Source: Lachnospiraceae bacterium (GTDB lineage Bacteria > Bacillota > Clostridia > Lachnospirales > Lachnospiraceae). From it: DNA of 64,000 nucleotides. A program made the translations under genes and the position numbers. Location of the stretch: the NCBI GenBank assembly GCA_017468395.1, contig JAFUIR010000018.1, positions 24,042 through 88,041 of the forward strand, written 5' to 3'. A model generated the notes under the pieces. It had not been told where the DNA came from and ran no database searches. It saw nothing but the letters and a program-made list of their open reading frames with translations. Shown in pieces: positions 42,337-51,867 of this stretch. Every line of letters begins with the position of its first letter. Within the stretch, counting starts at the first letter, position 1.

Positions 42337-43263
42337 TCAAATACCTTGGCAGTCAAAATCCGGGATGAAACTTTCCAGACACGTTTCACCCTCTTGGATA
42401 AAACCGTTTTCCACGCCGATGGAGATTGCGTAATCTACCACATGGTCATACTCCACGTCCGTAACTGTGCGGTGCAATTCGGGAAATGCAGCATCTGTGG
42501 TAACGGGAGTGTATTGATTCATGATACTGATATAAATGTGGTCACCGTAGGTTTGGAACAGATACTTTATGACTTGTTTGGAATCCTCTGTTTGACCGGG
42601 GAGTATCAGGTGTCTGACGATGATCCCTCTTTTTAACAGACCGGTAGAGTCATCAAATACAGAATCTCCCACCTGCCTGTACATTTCCGCCAAAGCAGCG
42701 GTTGCCACGGAAAAATAGTCCGGGGCATTGGAATAGCGTTTTCCCAAAACCGGAGAATAATATTTGAAATCCGGCAGGTAAATATCAACGAAACCTTCAA
42801 ACAATTTTAAGGTTTCTACATTTTCATAACCGGAAGTATTATAAACAATGGGCAGTGAAAGTCCATTGTTTTTTGCTGTTTCCAGAGCCTTTACAATCAA
42901 AGGTGCAAAATGTCCGGCGGTTACTAAATTGATATTGTTAGCACCTTTGGCCTGTAGTTCCAGAAAAATTTCAGAAAGCCTTTGCACAGAAATTTCTTTG
43001 CCGGTTTGTCCCAGGGCGATGTTATGATTTTGGCAGTAGACACAGCGCAGATTACAACCGCTGAAAAAAACAGTTCCGGAGCCTTCGTTGCCGGAAATAC
43101 AGGGTTCTTCCCACAGATGCAAGGAGGCTCTTGCAGCGGTAAGGGTGGCTGTTTGTCCGCAATACCCTGTCTGACCCAAAAGCCGGTTGGCACCGCACTG
43201 TCTTGGACAGAGGGTGCAATATTCAAATAAGCGGTTTATATCATTTTCGGACAAATAATTCAT
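42337..43263 (-). CDS. Radical SAM protein (PflA-like activating-enzyme relative)
   Basis: 308 residues. The SAM-binding iron-sulfur motif is CNLRCVYC near residue 65, preceded by an extra N-terminal cysteine cluster (CTLCPRQCGANR, then GYCG) typical of the YgiQ/PflA-like group sometimes annotated as pyruvate formate-lyase activating protein homologue. The barrel segments NINLVTAGHFAPLI, VYNTSGYENVETL and DIYLPDFKYY are present. The activated partner is not visible nearby. GGAGG precedes the ATG at 43263. It lies directly downstream of the SRP RNA gene on the same strand. Confidence 0.85.
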   Translation of the reverse strand: MNYLSENDINRLFEYCTLCPRQCGANRLLGQTGYCGQTATLTAARASLHLWEEPCISGNEGSGTVFFSGCNLRCVYCQNHNIALGQTGKEISVQRLSEIFLELQAKGANNINLVTAGHFAPLIVKALETAKNNGLSLPIVYNTSGYENVETLKLFEGFVDIYLPDFKYYSPVLGKRYSNAPDYFSVATAALAEMYRQVGDSVFDDSTGLLKRGIIVRHLILPGQTEDSKQVIKYLFQTYGDHIYISIMNQYTPVTTDAAFPELHRTVTDVEYDHVVDYAISIGVENGFIQEGETCLESFIPDFDCQGI

Positions 43264-43287
43264 GATGCGCCCTCCTGAAAAAAGAAA

Positions 43288-43500
43288 AACCGTGCTGTAC
43301 CCTTGGGGGGACACTCCTATGCGTTACCTCAGTAGTTAACTGAACCCAGGCGTCCTTGCGGCACATGGAAAATTCTACTTAGTGCTGCTTTGTTCCCAAC
43401 CTGACACGGTTCGTAGATATCCATTGCGCAAGACCCGGGCTTTAGCGCCACTTGCTGAGGCCAGCCATAAGAGCATCCGCCCAAAGGCACATGCACGGCT
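43288..43500 (-). ncRNA. ffs: Signal recognition particle RNA, Bacillus-like with Alu domain
   Basis: Read on the minus strand, this stretch contains the conserved SRP helix-8 tetraloop region GTCAGG...AAAGCAGCACTAAG and the flanking blocks GTCTTGCGCAATGG, CATGTGCCGCAAGGACGCC, then TTAACTACTGAGGTAACGC. All of these align in order with the Bacillus scRNA. The ends pair (GCCGTGC at the 5' end with GCACGGT at the 3' end), and a T run follows. The length of about 213 bases is shorter than the roughly 270 of Bacillus. With Ffh it targets membrane proteins. No protein is encoded here. Confidence 0.9.
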
Positions 43501-43557
43501 TTTTTAGTTTAAAGGTTTTGTGTGCTTTTGTCAAGGAGTAACCTGACAGTAAAGTGT

Positions 43558-45192
43558 TTAATCGTTTTGGATATCGGGATATGCTTCTGCGATATTCAAA
43601 AGATGGTCACCGATTCGCTCATAATCTGTCAACATTTCAGAGTAGAGGATGGAAGTCTCTACATGGCAGCAGCCTCTGCGGATGCGGTCAATCTGATTTT
43701 GACGGTACAATTTTGTGGTGTCATCAATCTGTTGTTCAAAAATAGTGATTTCACCCAAAATCTGATGGGAATCTTTGTCTTCAAAATCTGTCAAATCCTG
43801 AAGGGCAGTCATACAGATTTTTTTCATTTCGTGGACTTCATCAAGGGCTGCTTCGGAAAGATGCAAATTTCTTTTTTGAAGATGCTTTGCAAATTCAGCC
43901 AAATTCATGGCATGGTCACCTACGCGCTCCAGATTGCCGATTACTTTGTAAATCTGGTTGGTTGCAATAGTGTCGTTATAGGACTGTTCCAGTGCAAGGA
44001 CTTTGGAAATACGGCGTGCCAATTTGGCGTTGTACAGGTCGATTTCTTCTTCCCGTTGCTCGATATCCGCAAGATTGGACAGATCGCTGTAAATAATGGC
44101 ATCAAAACTAAGTTCTACGTTTTTGCTTGCCAGCAAGAGCATTTTCTGCATATCTTCTTTCAAGGTTTTTATAGCCATGGTAGATACGCCCAAAGGATGG
44201 TGGGAGTGAGAGTTTACCAGGTCATTAAACCAACGTTCTTCATCAGGTGCAGCGCTCTTTTTGTCGGGAAGAATCCGCTCGGCAATTGTAGCCAGGTATC
44301 CGCCGAAAGGAAGCAGGCACAAGGATGTGGTAATGTTGAAAATGGTGTGCACATTTGCGATTTGCGCAGTGGGACTGTCTGTCAACCCTTGCATCCATGT
44401 AACAAAAGGCGTGGTAAGTGTAAATATTACAAAAAGGATTGTACCGATAATGTTAAACATCAAGTGAATAATTGTAGTACGTTTTGCACTGCGGCTTGTG
44501 CCGATAGAGGCAAGTACGGCGGTGATACAGGTACCGATATTTTGACCGAACAAAACGAACACGGCACCGTCTAAACCAATCAGCCCACTGACAGCCAAGG
44601 TCTGCAAAATACCGACAGATGCGGAAGAGGATTGGATGATGGCGGTAAAAACCATACCAACCAAAATACCGATTAAAGGATTTTTAAACTGGGTCATCAA
44701 GTCAATGAAAACTTGTGATTCTCTAAGGGGATGCATGGAATCGCTCATGAGGTTCATACCTACGAATAGGATACCAAGACCCGCAATGATACCGCCGGCG
44801 CACTGTACTTTTTTGTTTTTCAGAAATACTATCAGTGCTACGCCGATAAAGGCAATCATAGGGGCAATCAGTCCAACGTCCAAAGCAATCAGCTGACCGG
44901 TAATAGTGGTACCGATGTTGGCGCCCATAATAATCCAAACTGCTTGACGCAGGGTCATAAGCCCGGAATTTACAAAGCCCACAACCATAACGGTTGTTGC
45001 AGATGAAGACTGGATGACAGCAGTGATAACAGCACCCACAATAACTCCCAAAATGCGGTTGGAAGTCAATTTTTCCAAAATGTCTTTCATACGGTTTCCG
45101 GCAAGTACTTCCAAGTTGCTGCTCATCATATGCATACCGTACAAGAATAAAGCAAGTCCTCCAAAGAGGGTAAATATAGATTCAATAGTCAT
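43558..45192 (-). CDS. Na/Pi cotransporter family protein with PhoU domain
   Basis: 544 residues. The N-terminal half contains two inverted PNaS repeats with the signature QSSSATTVMVVGFVNSGL and QSSSASVGILQTLAVSG plus GANIGTTITG and GQNIGTCITAV. The C-terminal 200 residues are a PhoU-like helical bundle (IYKVIGNLERVGDHAMNLAEF and YERIGDHLLNIAEA). Such proteins import phosphate with sodium in the cell membrane, with PhoU probably regulating activity. GGAGG lies close before the ATG. It is a single gene on the minus strand between tadA and the SRP RNA. Confidence 0.92.
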   Translation of the reverse strand: MTIESIFTLFGGLALFLYGMHMMSSNLEVLAGNRMKDILEKLTSNRILGVIVGAVITAVIQSSSATTVMVVGFVNSGLMTLRQAVWIIMGANIGTTITGQLIALDVGLIAPMIAFIGVALIVFLKNKKVQCAGGIIAGLGILFVGMNLMSDSMHPLRESQVFIDLMTQFKNPLIGILVGMVFTAIIQSSSASVGILQTLAVSGLIGLDGAVFVLFGQNIGTCITAVLASIGTSRSAKRTTIIHLMFNIIGTILFVIFTLTTPFVTWMQGLTDSPTAQIANVHTIFNITTSLCLLPFGGYLATIAERILPDKKSAAPDEERWFNDLVNSHSHHPLGVSTMAIKTLKEDMQKMLLLASKNVELSFDAIIYSDLSNLADIEQREEEIDLYNAKLARRISKVLALEQSYNDTIATNQIYKVIGNLERVGDHAMNLAEFAKHLQKRNLHLSEAALDEVHEMKKICMTALQDLTDFEDKDSHQILGEITIFEQQIDDTTKLYRQNQIDRIRRGCCHVETSILYSEMLTDYERIGDHLLNIAEAYPDIQND

Positions 45193-45335
45193 GTTTTCCT
45201 CCTAAGTGGCAATAAAAAAGACTTTTATGGCAAGGCGCAATAAGAGTCTTTTTAGGTTTTTACATTTGAAATTATAGCGGAGAAAAAAATACATTACCAT
45301 AAAATCCATGTAAGAGATTGTAAAACTTATGTAAA

Positions 45336-45833
45336 TTATTCTTCTGCAAAAGGTGCTGATTTTCCGGCCTCCAGTTTGTTGCGGATGCGTAAATCCTTAA
45401 AAAAAGTTTTTAACAAACGGCTGCATTCTTCTTCCAAAATGCCTCTGGTGGTATCTACCTGATGATTAAACTCAGGCATATTAAGGACATTTAAAATAGA
45501 ACCGGCGCAGCCTGCTTTGGGATTCATGCAGCCCATGACTACCCGGGGGATGCGGGCCTGAACAATGGCTCCGGCGCACATCTGACAGGGTTCTAATGTG
45601 ACATAAAGGGTGCAATCTTCCAAACGCCAGTCGCCGATTTTTTTGCTGGCTTTGTTTATGGCGGTAATTTCTGCGTGAGCCAGAGTGTTTTTGTCGGTGT
45701 TGCGGCGGTTGTAACCTCTTCCGATAATTTTATCTTCATAAACAATGACACAGCCTATGGGAACTTCTCCCAGCGCCATTGCCTTTAATGCCTGTTTAAT
45801 TGCGGCTTTCATGTATTTTTCGTCGGTTGTCAT
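45336..45833 (-). CDS. tadA: tRNA-specific adenosine deaminase
   Basis: 165 residues. The zinc deaminase motifs are intact: HAEITAI (zinc His and catalytic Glu) near residue 54 and PCQMCAGAI near 84. The tRNA-side features KAMALGEVPIGCVIV and GYNRRNTDKN are those of TadA, which converts A34 to inosine in tRNA-Arg(ACG). Length is normal. The ribosome-binding site is weak. It is divergent from the NrdG-like gene at 45985. Confidence 0.93.
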   Translation of the reverse strand: MTTDEKYMKAAIKQALKAMALGEVPIGCVIVYEDKIIGRGYNRRNTDKNTLAHAEITAINKASKKIGDWRLEDCTLYVTLEPCQMCAGAIVQARIPRVVMGCMNPKAGCAGSILNVLNMPEFNHQVDTTRGILEEECSRLLKTFFKDLRIRNKLEAGKSAPFAEE

Positions 45834-45984
45834 GATATATCCACTCTTTCTGAAATCTTTTTTGTGTGTTGCATGGAAGACAAGAAATCATTATACTGTT
45901 ACCTAGAAGTATTATAACTGTCACGGGCAGTATCGTCAAATATGGCATACAAAGTGGTAACAGAGGAAAAGTGAGGGATGGACA

Positions 45985-46680
45985 ATGCAGATACACGGGT
46001 TAAATAAGACCACACTTTTAGATTATCCGCAGCATGTGGCGGCCACCATTTTTACGGGCGGCTGCAATTTCCGATGTCCTTTTTGCCATAATTCGGGGCT
46101 GGTGCTGAATCCGGCGGGACAGCCAATTATTTCCGAGGAAGAAGTGCTTGCTTTTCTAAAAAAAAGAAAAGGGATTTTGACGGGCATTTGCGTTACCGGA
46201 GGCGAGCCGACTTTGCAGAAAGATTTGAAGGATTTTTTGCGCAAGGTAAAGGCACTTGATTATTTGGTGAAGTTGGATACGAACGGTTACCGCCCGGATG
46301 TACTGGGAGAATTGCTGGAGGAAGGCTTGCTTGACTATGTGGCTATGGATATTAAGTCTTCGCTTAAAAACTATGGGGTTTTGGCAGGAATTAAAGAAAT
46401 TGACACGGATGTCATAAAAGAAAGTGTAGAACTTCTGAAAAAAAGTGGGATTCCTTATGAATTCAGAACTACGGTGGTAAGGGAATTACACACCGGGGAA
46501 GATTTCGAAGAAATCGGAAACTGGCTGGCAGGATGTCCGGCCTATTATTTGCAGGCCTATCGAGAGAATGAATATGTTATGCAGAGGGGATACAGTGCCT
46601 GCACAAAGGAAGAAATGGAGGAATATGCCGGGATTTTGCAAAGAACCATTCCGAAGGTGCTGATTCGTGGATTGGACTAA
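45985..46680 (+). CDS. Anaerobic ribonucleotide reductase-activating-like radical SAM protein
   Basis: 231 residues. It begins MQIHGLNKTTLLDYPQHVAA and carries the SAM cluster motif CNFRCPFCHNS, then GICVTGGEPTLQKDL and VKLDTNGYRPDVL. This is the pattern of the NrdG-like activating family (TIGR02495-like), which makes a glycyl radical in anaerobic ribonucleotide reductase. No nrdD gene is nearby, so its partner may be elsewhere or different. GAGGGATGG precedes the ATG. The MATE transporter follows after 20 bases. Confidence 0.85.
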   Translation: MQIHGLNKTTLLDYPQHVAATIFTGGCNFRCPFCHNSGLVLNPAGQPIISEEEVLAFLKKRKGILTGICVTGGEPTLQKDLKDFLRKVKALDYLVKLDTNGYRPDVLGELLEEGLLDYVAMDIKSSLKNYGVLAGIKEIDTDVIKESVELLKKSGIPYEFRTTVVRELHTGEDFEEIGNWLAGCPAYYLQAYRENEYVMQRGYSACTKEEMEEYAGILQRTIPKVLIRGLD

Positions 46681-46700
46681 GCAGGGCATGAAGATACAAA

Positions 46701-48095
46701 ATGAAATATATGAAGAAATTTATCGGAGATAAGGCATTTTATAAAATGGCACTGACTGTTGCAGTGCCCATTATGGTGCAAAACGGAATTACCAATTTTG
46801 TCAGTTTGCTTGACAATATTATGGTGGGGCGCATTGGGACGGAGCAAATGTCCGGTGTTGCCATTGTCAACCAACTGATGTTTGTGTTTAATATCAGCAT
46901 TTTCGGAGCAGTTTCCGGGGCAGGTATTTTCGGCGCACAGTTTTGGGGCTGTGGCAAGCAGGAAGGTGTGCGGCACACGTTCCGTTTTAAGTGGATAGCA
47001 AGTGTGCTGCTGGTAATTCTTGCAGGGCTTTTGTTTTGGCTGGCAGGAGAGCAGTTGATTACGCTATATCTGCACGGAGATGAAAACATTACTCAGTTGG
47101 AAGAGACATTGTATTACGCAAAGAAGTATTTGCAGGTGATGATTTGGGGACTGCTTCCCTTTGGAGTCAACCAAGTGTATACCAGTACCATGCGTGAATG
47201 CGGAGAAACCATGATTCCCATGAAAGCCGGTATTGTGGCAGTTTGTGTGAATATGTGTCTGAACTACGTGCTGATTTTCGGAAAACTGGGTATGCCGCAA
47301 CTTGGGGTAGTCGGTGCTGCTGTTGCAACAGTAATTTCCAGATATGTGGAAGTGACTATTGTTATTGTGTGGGCACATACCCACAAAGAAAAACAACCTT
47401 ATATTGAAGGAGTATATAAAAATTTCCACATTCCGGGAACTTTGGTTGGAAAGATTTTGTTAAAGGGCGCCCCTTTAATGTTTAATGAAATTATGTGGTC
47501 TTTGGGCATGGCGACCTTGATGCAGTGTTACTCCCTGCGGGGGTTGGATGCGGTAGCAGGTATGAATATATCTTCTACTATATCCAACGTGTTCAATGTG
47601 GTTTATATTGCTATGGGAAGTGCCGTTGCCATTATAGTCGGCCAACTATTGGGAGCCGGAAAAATGGAAGAGGCAAAGGATACGGATACAAAGTTGATTG
47701 CTTTTTCTGTGGCATCCTGCCTTGTGATGGGTGGGCTTTTGGTGCTTGTGGCTCCGCTGTTCCCGTTAATGTATAACACCACGGATGCAGTGCGGCAACT
47801 GGCTACTTCGTTTATAAGAATTGTAGCAATTTGCATGCCGCTGTATGCGTTTGTACACTGTGCGTATTTTACGCTACGCTCCGGTGGAAAGACAATAGTA
47901 ACCTTTTTGTTTGACAGTGTGTTTGTGTGGGGAATCAGTATTCCTCTTGCCTATGTACTCAGCCGTTTTACAACGTTGCCCGTGGTGCCTCTCTATTTTA
48001 TGTGCCAGTCATTGGAGGCTGTGAAGTGTGTGATTGGATTTATTCTTATCAAAAAAGGGGTATGGCTTCAAAATATTGTGCGGGAAGAAAGTTAG
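46701..48095 (+). CDS. MATE family efflux transporter
   Basis: 464 residues in twelve predicted helices. Both halves show the MATE pattern: ALTVAVPIMVQNGITNFVSL with VGRIGTEQMSGVAI in the first, and LKGAPLMFNEIMWSLGMATL with GSAVAIIVGQLLGAG in the second. It would expel cationic compounds using a sodium or proton gradient; the substrate is unknown. The start at 46701 has only a poor ribosome-binding site, so reinitiation after the upstream gene is possible; ATG 46710 is an alternative. The end at 48095 lies 85 bases before the next gene. Confidence 0.9.
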   Translation: MKYMKKFIGDKAFYKMALTVAVPIMVQNGITNFVSLLDNIMVGRIGTEQMSGVAIVNQLMFVFNISIFGAVSGAGIFGAQFWGCGKQEGVRHTFRFKWIASVLLVILAGLLFWLAGEQLITLYLHGDENITQLEETLYYAKKYLQVMIWGLLPFGVNQVYTSTMRECGETMIPMKAGIVAVCVNMCLNYVLIFGKLGMPQLGVVGAAVATVISRYVEVTIVIVWAHTHKEKQPYIEGVYKNFHIPGTLVGKILLKGAPLMFNEIMWSLGMATLMQCYSLRGLDAVAGMNISSTISNVFNVVYIAMGSAVAIIVGQLLGAGKMEEAKDTDTKLIAFSVASCLVMGGLLVLVAPLFPLMYNTTDAVRQLATSFIRIVAICMPLYAFVHCAYFTLRSGGKTIVTFLFDSVFVWGISIPLAYVLSRFTTLPVVPLYFMCQSLEAVKCVIGFILIKKGVWLQNIVREES

Positions 48096-48180
48096 GAATT
48101 GGTTAAAAGATGCCATTCTCATGCCGATATATATTATGCGCAAAAGGATTTGCGTAAAAATAATACAAGGAGGTATTTAT

Positions 48181-49341
48181 ATGAGAATTGCATCGAGTGC
48201 TGTTGCTATGTCTTCTGACAGACAGTACGCCTGCGAGTCGCAGTTTCGGATGGAAGAGCGTATTACCACGGCTGATGTGGCGGCGACTTTGGAGTTTTCC
48301 AAAGAAGGTGGCGATTTACTGAAGCAACTGGAAGAAAACGAGAAGCGGGCAAAGGCGCAGAGAAAGGAGCAGCAGGAAAGAGCACTGGCGGATGCCTTTA
48401 CCCAGCGAAATCAGCAGAGTAAAAAGGTAGAACAACAGGAAACGGCGATAAAATCGCCGGAAGATCTGCAACTGGAAATACTGCGAAAGATGTTGGCAGC
48501 ATTAAAACGATTGCAGAGCGGCAAAAATCCGGGAGAGACCTTCGATGAAATCAAAGATTTGCAGAAGGAGTTTAAGAGAACCCGGTTGGGTCAAACCCAC
48601 GTGGCAACCGGCGGGCAGGCATCCTTTGCCGGAGAGGTGGTGCAGGTATCCACAGCGCCAAGAGTACCCACACAATGGGTAAAGACCACGGTAACGTCAT
48701 CATTTTTCTGTGAGACGGAGAATACGGCATACCAAGCCACCGGCATAGCTAAGACCACGGACGGCAGAGAACTTTCCTTTGGAGTTACGGTGGAAATGTC
48801 CCGGGCCTTTTGCGAAAAGTACGAGAGTTTTGTTCAAGAGGATTACGTGTGCGTAGACCCGCTGGTAATTAATGTGGATGCATCAGTGGCTTCCGTTACA
48901 GACCAGAAGTTTCTGTTTGACTTAGATTCCGATGGACAGGAAGAGCAGATTTCATTTGCAGGTGCAGGAAGCGGATTTTTGGCACTGGACAAAAACAGGG
49001 ACGGAAAAATCGGTGACGGCTCTGAACTATTCGGAACGCAGTCGGGAAACGGCTTTGCAGATTTGGCTAAGTACGATGAAGACGGTAACGGATGGATTGA
49101 CGAAGGGGATTCTGTATTTGCAGACCTAAAAGTATGGACCAAAGATGAAAATGGTAATGACAAACTCATTGGCTTAAAGAAAGCAGATGTGGGAGCTATT
49201 TATCTGGGCTATGCAGAAACAGAATTTTCGCTTAATGAATTAGAGACAAATAAAAAGAATGGAATTATCAGAAGTACCGGTGTTTTCCTAAAGGAAAGCG
49301 GCGGCGTAGGCACGGTACAACATTTGGATTTAGTAGTATAA
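48181..49341 (+). CDS. Calcium-binding-repeat protein of unknown function
   Basis: 386 residues starting at ATG 48181 with AAGGAGG nine bases upstream. Residues about 60-140 are a charged coiled coil (LLKQLEENEKRAKAQRKEQQ). The C-terminal 130 residues carry three Asp-rich loops like EF-hand or dockerin calcium sites: DLDSDGQEE, DKNRDGKIGDGSELFG and DEDGNGWIDEGD. The segment GNGFADLAKYDEDGNGWID recurs in many bacterial proteins annotated only as hypothetical, as I remember them. No signal peptide is present. A terminator follows, so it is probably monocistronic. Confidence 0.75.
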   Translation: MRIASSAVAMSSDRQYACESQFRMEERITTADVAATLEFSKEGGDLLKQLEENEKRAKAQRKEQQERALADAFTQRNQQSKKVEQQETAIKSPEDLQLEILRKMLAALKRLQSGKNPGETFDEIKDLQKEFKRTRLGQTHVATGGQASFAGEVVQVSTAPRVPTQWVKTTVTSSFFCETENTAYQATGIAKTTDGRELSFGVTVEMSRAFCEKYESFVQEDYVCVDPLVINVDASVASVTDQKFLFDLDSDGQEEQISFAGAGSGFLALDKNRDGKIGDGSELFGTQSGNGFADLAKYDEDGNGWIDEGDSVFADLKVWTKDENGNDKLIGLKKADVGAIYLGYAETEFSLNELETNKKNGIIRSTGVFLKESGGVGTVQHLDLVV

Positions 49342-49362
49342 ACCATGAATAATGGAAAAATG

Positions 49363-49396
49363 AAAGCACCCTGACTGTGTAGTTGGGGTGCTTTTT
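49363..49396 (+). terminator. Terminator after the calcium-binding-repeat gene
   Basis: AGCACCC pairs with GGGTGCT around a 14-base loop, flanked by AA and TTTTT. Confidence 0.85.
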
Positions 49397-49460
49397 AGAC
49401 AAAGTGGTAGCCGCTCATACTGAAATAGAGGGGAGGTGATGTGGCGTTCCTTTTTCCACA

Positions 49461-49578
49461 AATAACTCCATTTTTATTACAGAGAACTAGCAATTGTCAC
49501 TGCTATAGAATTAAAGAATAGCATCAAAAAAATCAAAACAAGACATATAATAACAAGAATCTTAAAAAAACGGACATC
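49461..49578. repeat. 118-bp direct repeat, copy 1 (gene-end remnant)
   Basis: Matches 54375-54492 at all but about three of 118 positions. On the minus strand it encodes the last 30 residues of the zinc-ribbon membrane protein found intact at 54391-54822 (ending FNSIAVTIASSL), but the rest of that gene is missing here. Both repeats have the same orientation. The rest of 49397-49650 holds no gene that I can support. Confidence 0.9.
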
Positions 49579-49650
49579 CTTATTTTTCTTTTAAGTGTCA
49601 AATATGGGATTATATCAAAGCCTATCTATATTGTCAAATTTTTTCACTTT

Positions 49651-49854
49651 TTATGGAAAATATTCCCCTAGAACTGCCTGAATAATCTGGTTTTGTTGTT
49701 CCTCTCTCATTGCCTTTTTAACCGGCTTTGCCACCTCCTGTTCCGGCTCCTCCAGCACACATTCCAAGTAGGATTTTACTTCTTTTATAATCTCATCTGT
49801 CTGTTTCTTAAGAATGGTTATTTTTTGTAACAAAATAATTAGTAGGACTCCCAT
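49651..49854 (-). CDS. Small membrane/coiled-coil protein
   Basis: 67 residues, not recognised. A short N-terminal hydrophobic stretch (MGVLLIILL) is followed by a charged helix ([20 protein letters not shown]) and ends [23 protein letters not shown] lies about ten bases upstream of the ATG. It lies in the decayed region just beside the remnant repeat, so it may be a fragment of a once larger gene. Small size and lack of a known relative keep confidence moderate. Confidence 0.45.
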   Translation of the reverse strand: MGVLLIILLQKITILKKQTDEIIKEVKSYLECVLEEPEQEVAKPVKKAMREEQQNQIIQAVLGEYFP

Positions 49855-49971
49855 CGCAAGTTTTTCACCTTTTCGACAACTTCCTACAATTTCTCTTTGC
49901 TGACACTTTCTCTTTAGTGTATAATATAAAAATAAGAAACATATTTACATACTTTTATAAGAGGACTGCTT

Positions 49972-50908
49972 ATGAAAAAGATTATTATGACCGGCGGCGG
50001 AACCGCAGGTCACGTAACACCAAACCTTGCTCTTATGCCGGCATTGAAAGAAGCGGCTATGAGATAGAATATATCGGATCCTACAATGGCATTGAAAAAG
50101 GGCTGATTGAAGCCAACAACATCCCATATCATGGCATTAACTCCGGAAAACTGCGCAGATATTTGGATTTAAAAAACCTTTCGGATCTGTTTCGTGTAAT
50201 TCATGGATATACACAGGCACTGGGACTTATGCGAAAAATCAAGCCTGATATCGTATTTTCGAAAGGCGGATTTGTTTCCGTTCCTGTCGTTCTGGCTGCA
50301 AAAACCTGTGGAGTACCGGCTCACCAATCCGTCGGGAATTATTCAATGGAGATCGCCGGAAGGCCTATGAATTATGTGGTTTTCCTAAGACTCCAAAGCC
50401 TGTTCTTCTCATTATTGGAGGTAGATTAGGGTCCGTAGCCGTAAATACTGCCGTGCGCAAAGTTCTTCCACAGTTGTTAGAAGAATTCTACATTATTCAC
50501 TTATGCGGCAAAGGCAACTTAGAGGAATCTTTAGTTGGAACCGTAGGTTATGCACAGTTTGAATATGCCAGCTCGGAACTTACCGATATGCTGGCCCTGG
50601 CAGATATCGCTGTTTCCCGTGCGGGCGCTAACTCTATCTGCGAACTGCTTACCCTTCACAAATCAAATATCCTGATTCCGCTCCCTGCTGCCGCAAGCCG
50701 TGGGGACCAGATATTAAACGCAAACTCCTTTGCAAAACAAGGATTCTCTTGTGTTTTAGAAGAAGAAACCTTAACCGACGAACTTCTTCTTAACACCGTA
50801 AAAGAGGTTTACGCCAACCGCCAGCAATATATTGATGCAATGTCGGCCAGCGGACAGATGGATTCTATCGGAACCATTATAAAATTGATTGAAGAAAACA
50901 CCAAATAA
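49972..50908 (+). pseudogene. murG: murG-like glycosyltransferase, frameshifted and internally deleted
   Basis: The start ([20 protein letters not shown]) is the MurG donor-site loop region, behind GAGG. Near 50055 one base is missing in [11 protein letters not shown], moving the frame. The second frame continues through [20 protein letters not shown] to about 50329. There roughly 45-50 codons after the HES-like motif are absent and the third frame resumes at RRELFNGD. It then runs through [18 protein letters not shown] and LADIAVSRAGANSICELL to the stop at 50908. MurG adds GlcNAc to lipid I in cell-wall synthesis. With two lesions this copy cannot make a full enzyme, so another murG must exist elsewhere. 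Confidence 0.85.
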
Positions 50909-50937
50909 ATACTAATGAATCTATGGAGGAAAACTAA

Positions 50938-51825
50938 ATGGAAAAATCAAAAAATTCAAAACTCATGCAACTTATCGTCTGCTGTGCAATTCTTATTGTA
51001 AGCGTATTCATTGGCTTTATAACAGGACTTTTTTCCACGGACGATCTGGAAAACATCAGCATTGATATCACAGCTTACATCAAAGTATTTATTATGGCTG
51101 TCGGTGTTATTACTGCGGAAACACTTCTTGTAGTGCTCCTGGGGATTCCAAAGCCTCACAGCCATCGCGCCCGCTCTGTGCTGTCTATTATTTCCAGCCT
51201 TCTCAAATACATAGCAGGAATTGTAATCCTTTGCTGGGGCTTGTCCATAATGGGAGTCAATGTATCCACAATCGTAGCCAGTGTTGGAATTATTGCTCTT
51301 GTTGTAGGCTTCAGTGCCGAAAGCCTCATTGCCGATGTTGTAACAGGAGCCTTTATGATTTTTGAAAATCAATATAATGTAGGTGACATTGTAGAAGTAG
51401 ACAATTTCCGCGGGACCGTCACAAGTATTGGAATCCGTACCACCTGTATCACCGATGCCGGTGACAATGTAAAAATTGTCAACAACTCTGCCATGAAAAA
51501 CATTCTGAACCGTTCAGACAGATTATCCCGTAGTGTCAGCGATATCGCTGTGCCTTATGCAACGGATTTTGAGAAACTGGAAAGCCAGCTTCCGGCTCTG
51601 ATGCAGTCTATCCATGAAGCACACCCGGATATAATGATAAATCCGCCACAATATCTTGGTATTCAGTCCCTTGGCGACAGCGCTGTAATACTTCGCTTTG
51701 TTGTTGATGTACACGAAAAAGATATTTACTCCGGTGTCCGTGTATTAAATCACGATTTGCTTCTGGGCTTCCGTCGCCTTGGCATAGAATGTCCGTTCCC
51801 ACAGATGGATGTTCATACCAATTAA
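50938..51825 (+). CDS. MscS-type small mechanosensitive channel
   Basis: 295 residues. Three transmembrane helices precede the MscS core: the pore helix region VSTIVASVGIIALVVGFSAE, then SLIADVVTGAFMIFENQYNV and GDIVEVDNFRGTVTSIGIRT of the beta domain. The C-terminal cage has ILRFVVDVHEKDIYSGVRV. It opens under membrane tension to release solutes. TGGAGG lies well before the ATG. Codon choice (many CTT, ATC and GCC) differs from the core genes at 16-48 kb. It is 29 bases after the murG remnant. Confidence 0.9.
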   Translation: MEKSKNSKLMQLIVCCAILIVSVFIGFITGLFSTDDLENISIDITAYIKVFIMAVGVITAETLLVVLLGIPKPHSHRARSVLSIISSLLKYIAGIVILCWGLSIMGVNVSTIVASVGIIALVVGFSAESLIADVVTGAFMIFENQYNVGDIVEVDNFRGTVTSIGIRTTCITDAGDNVKIVNNSAMKNILNRSDRLSRSVSDIAVPYATDFEKLESQLPALMQSIHEAHPDIMINPPQYLGIQSLGDSAVILRFVVDVHEKDIYSGVRVLNHDLLLGFRRLGIECPFPQMDVHTN

Positions 51826-51867
51826 GGTCTACCGGAACATGACTAAGCGAAAGGAGGCGCCATAACC

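Noticed and set aside
43522-44574. Long plus-strand reading frame (350 codons)
   Set aside because: It lies antisense to the clear Na/Pi cotransporter gene, is rich in Cys/His/Phe, has no ribosome-binding site and starts next to the SRP RNA.
49441-49465. Tiny open frame MWRSFFHK behind GGGAGGTG
   Set aside because: Eight codons only, ending at the repeat boundary; probably debris of a truncated gene.
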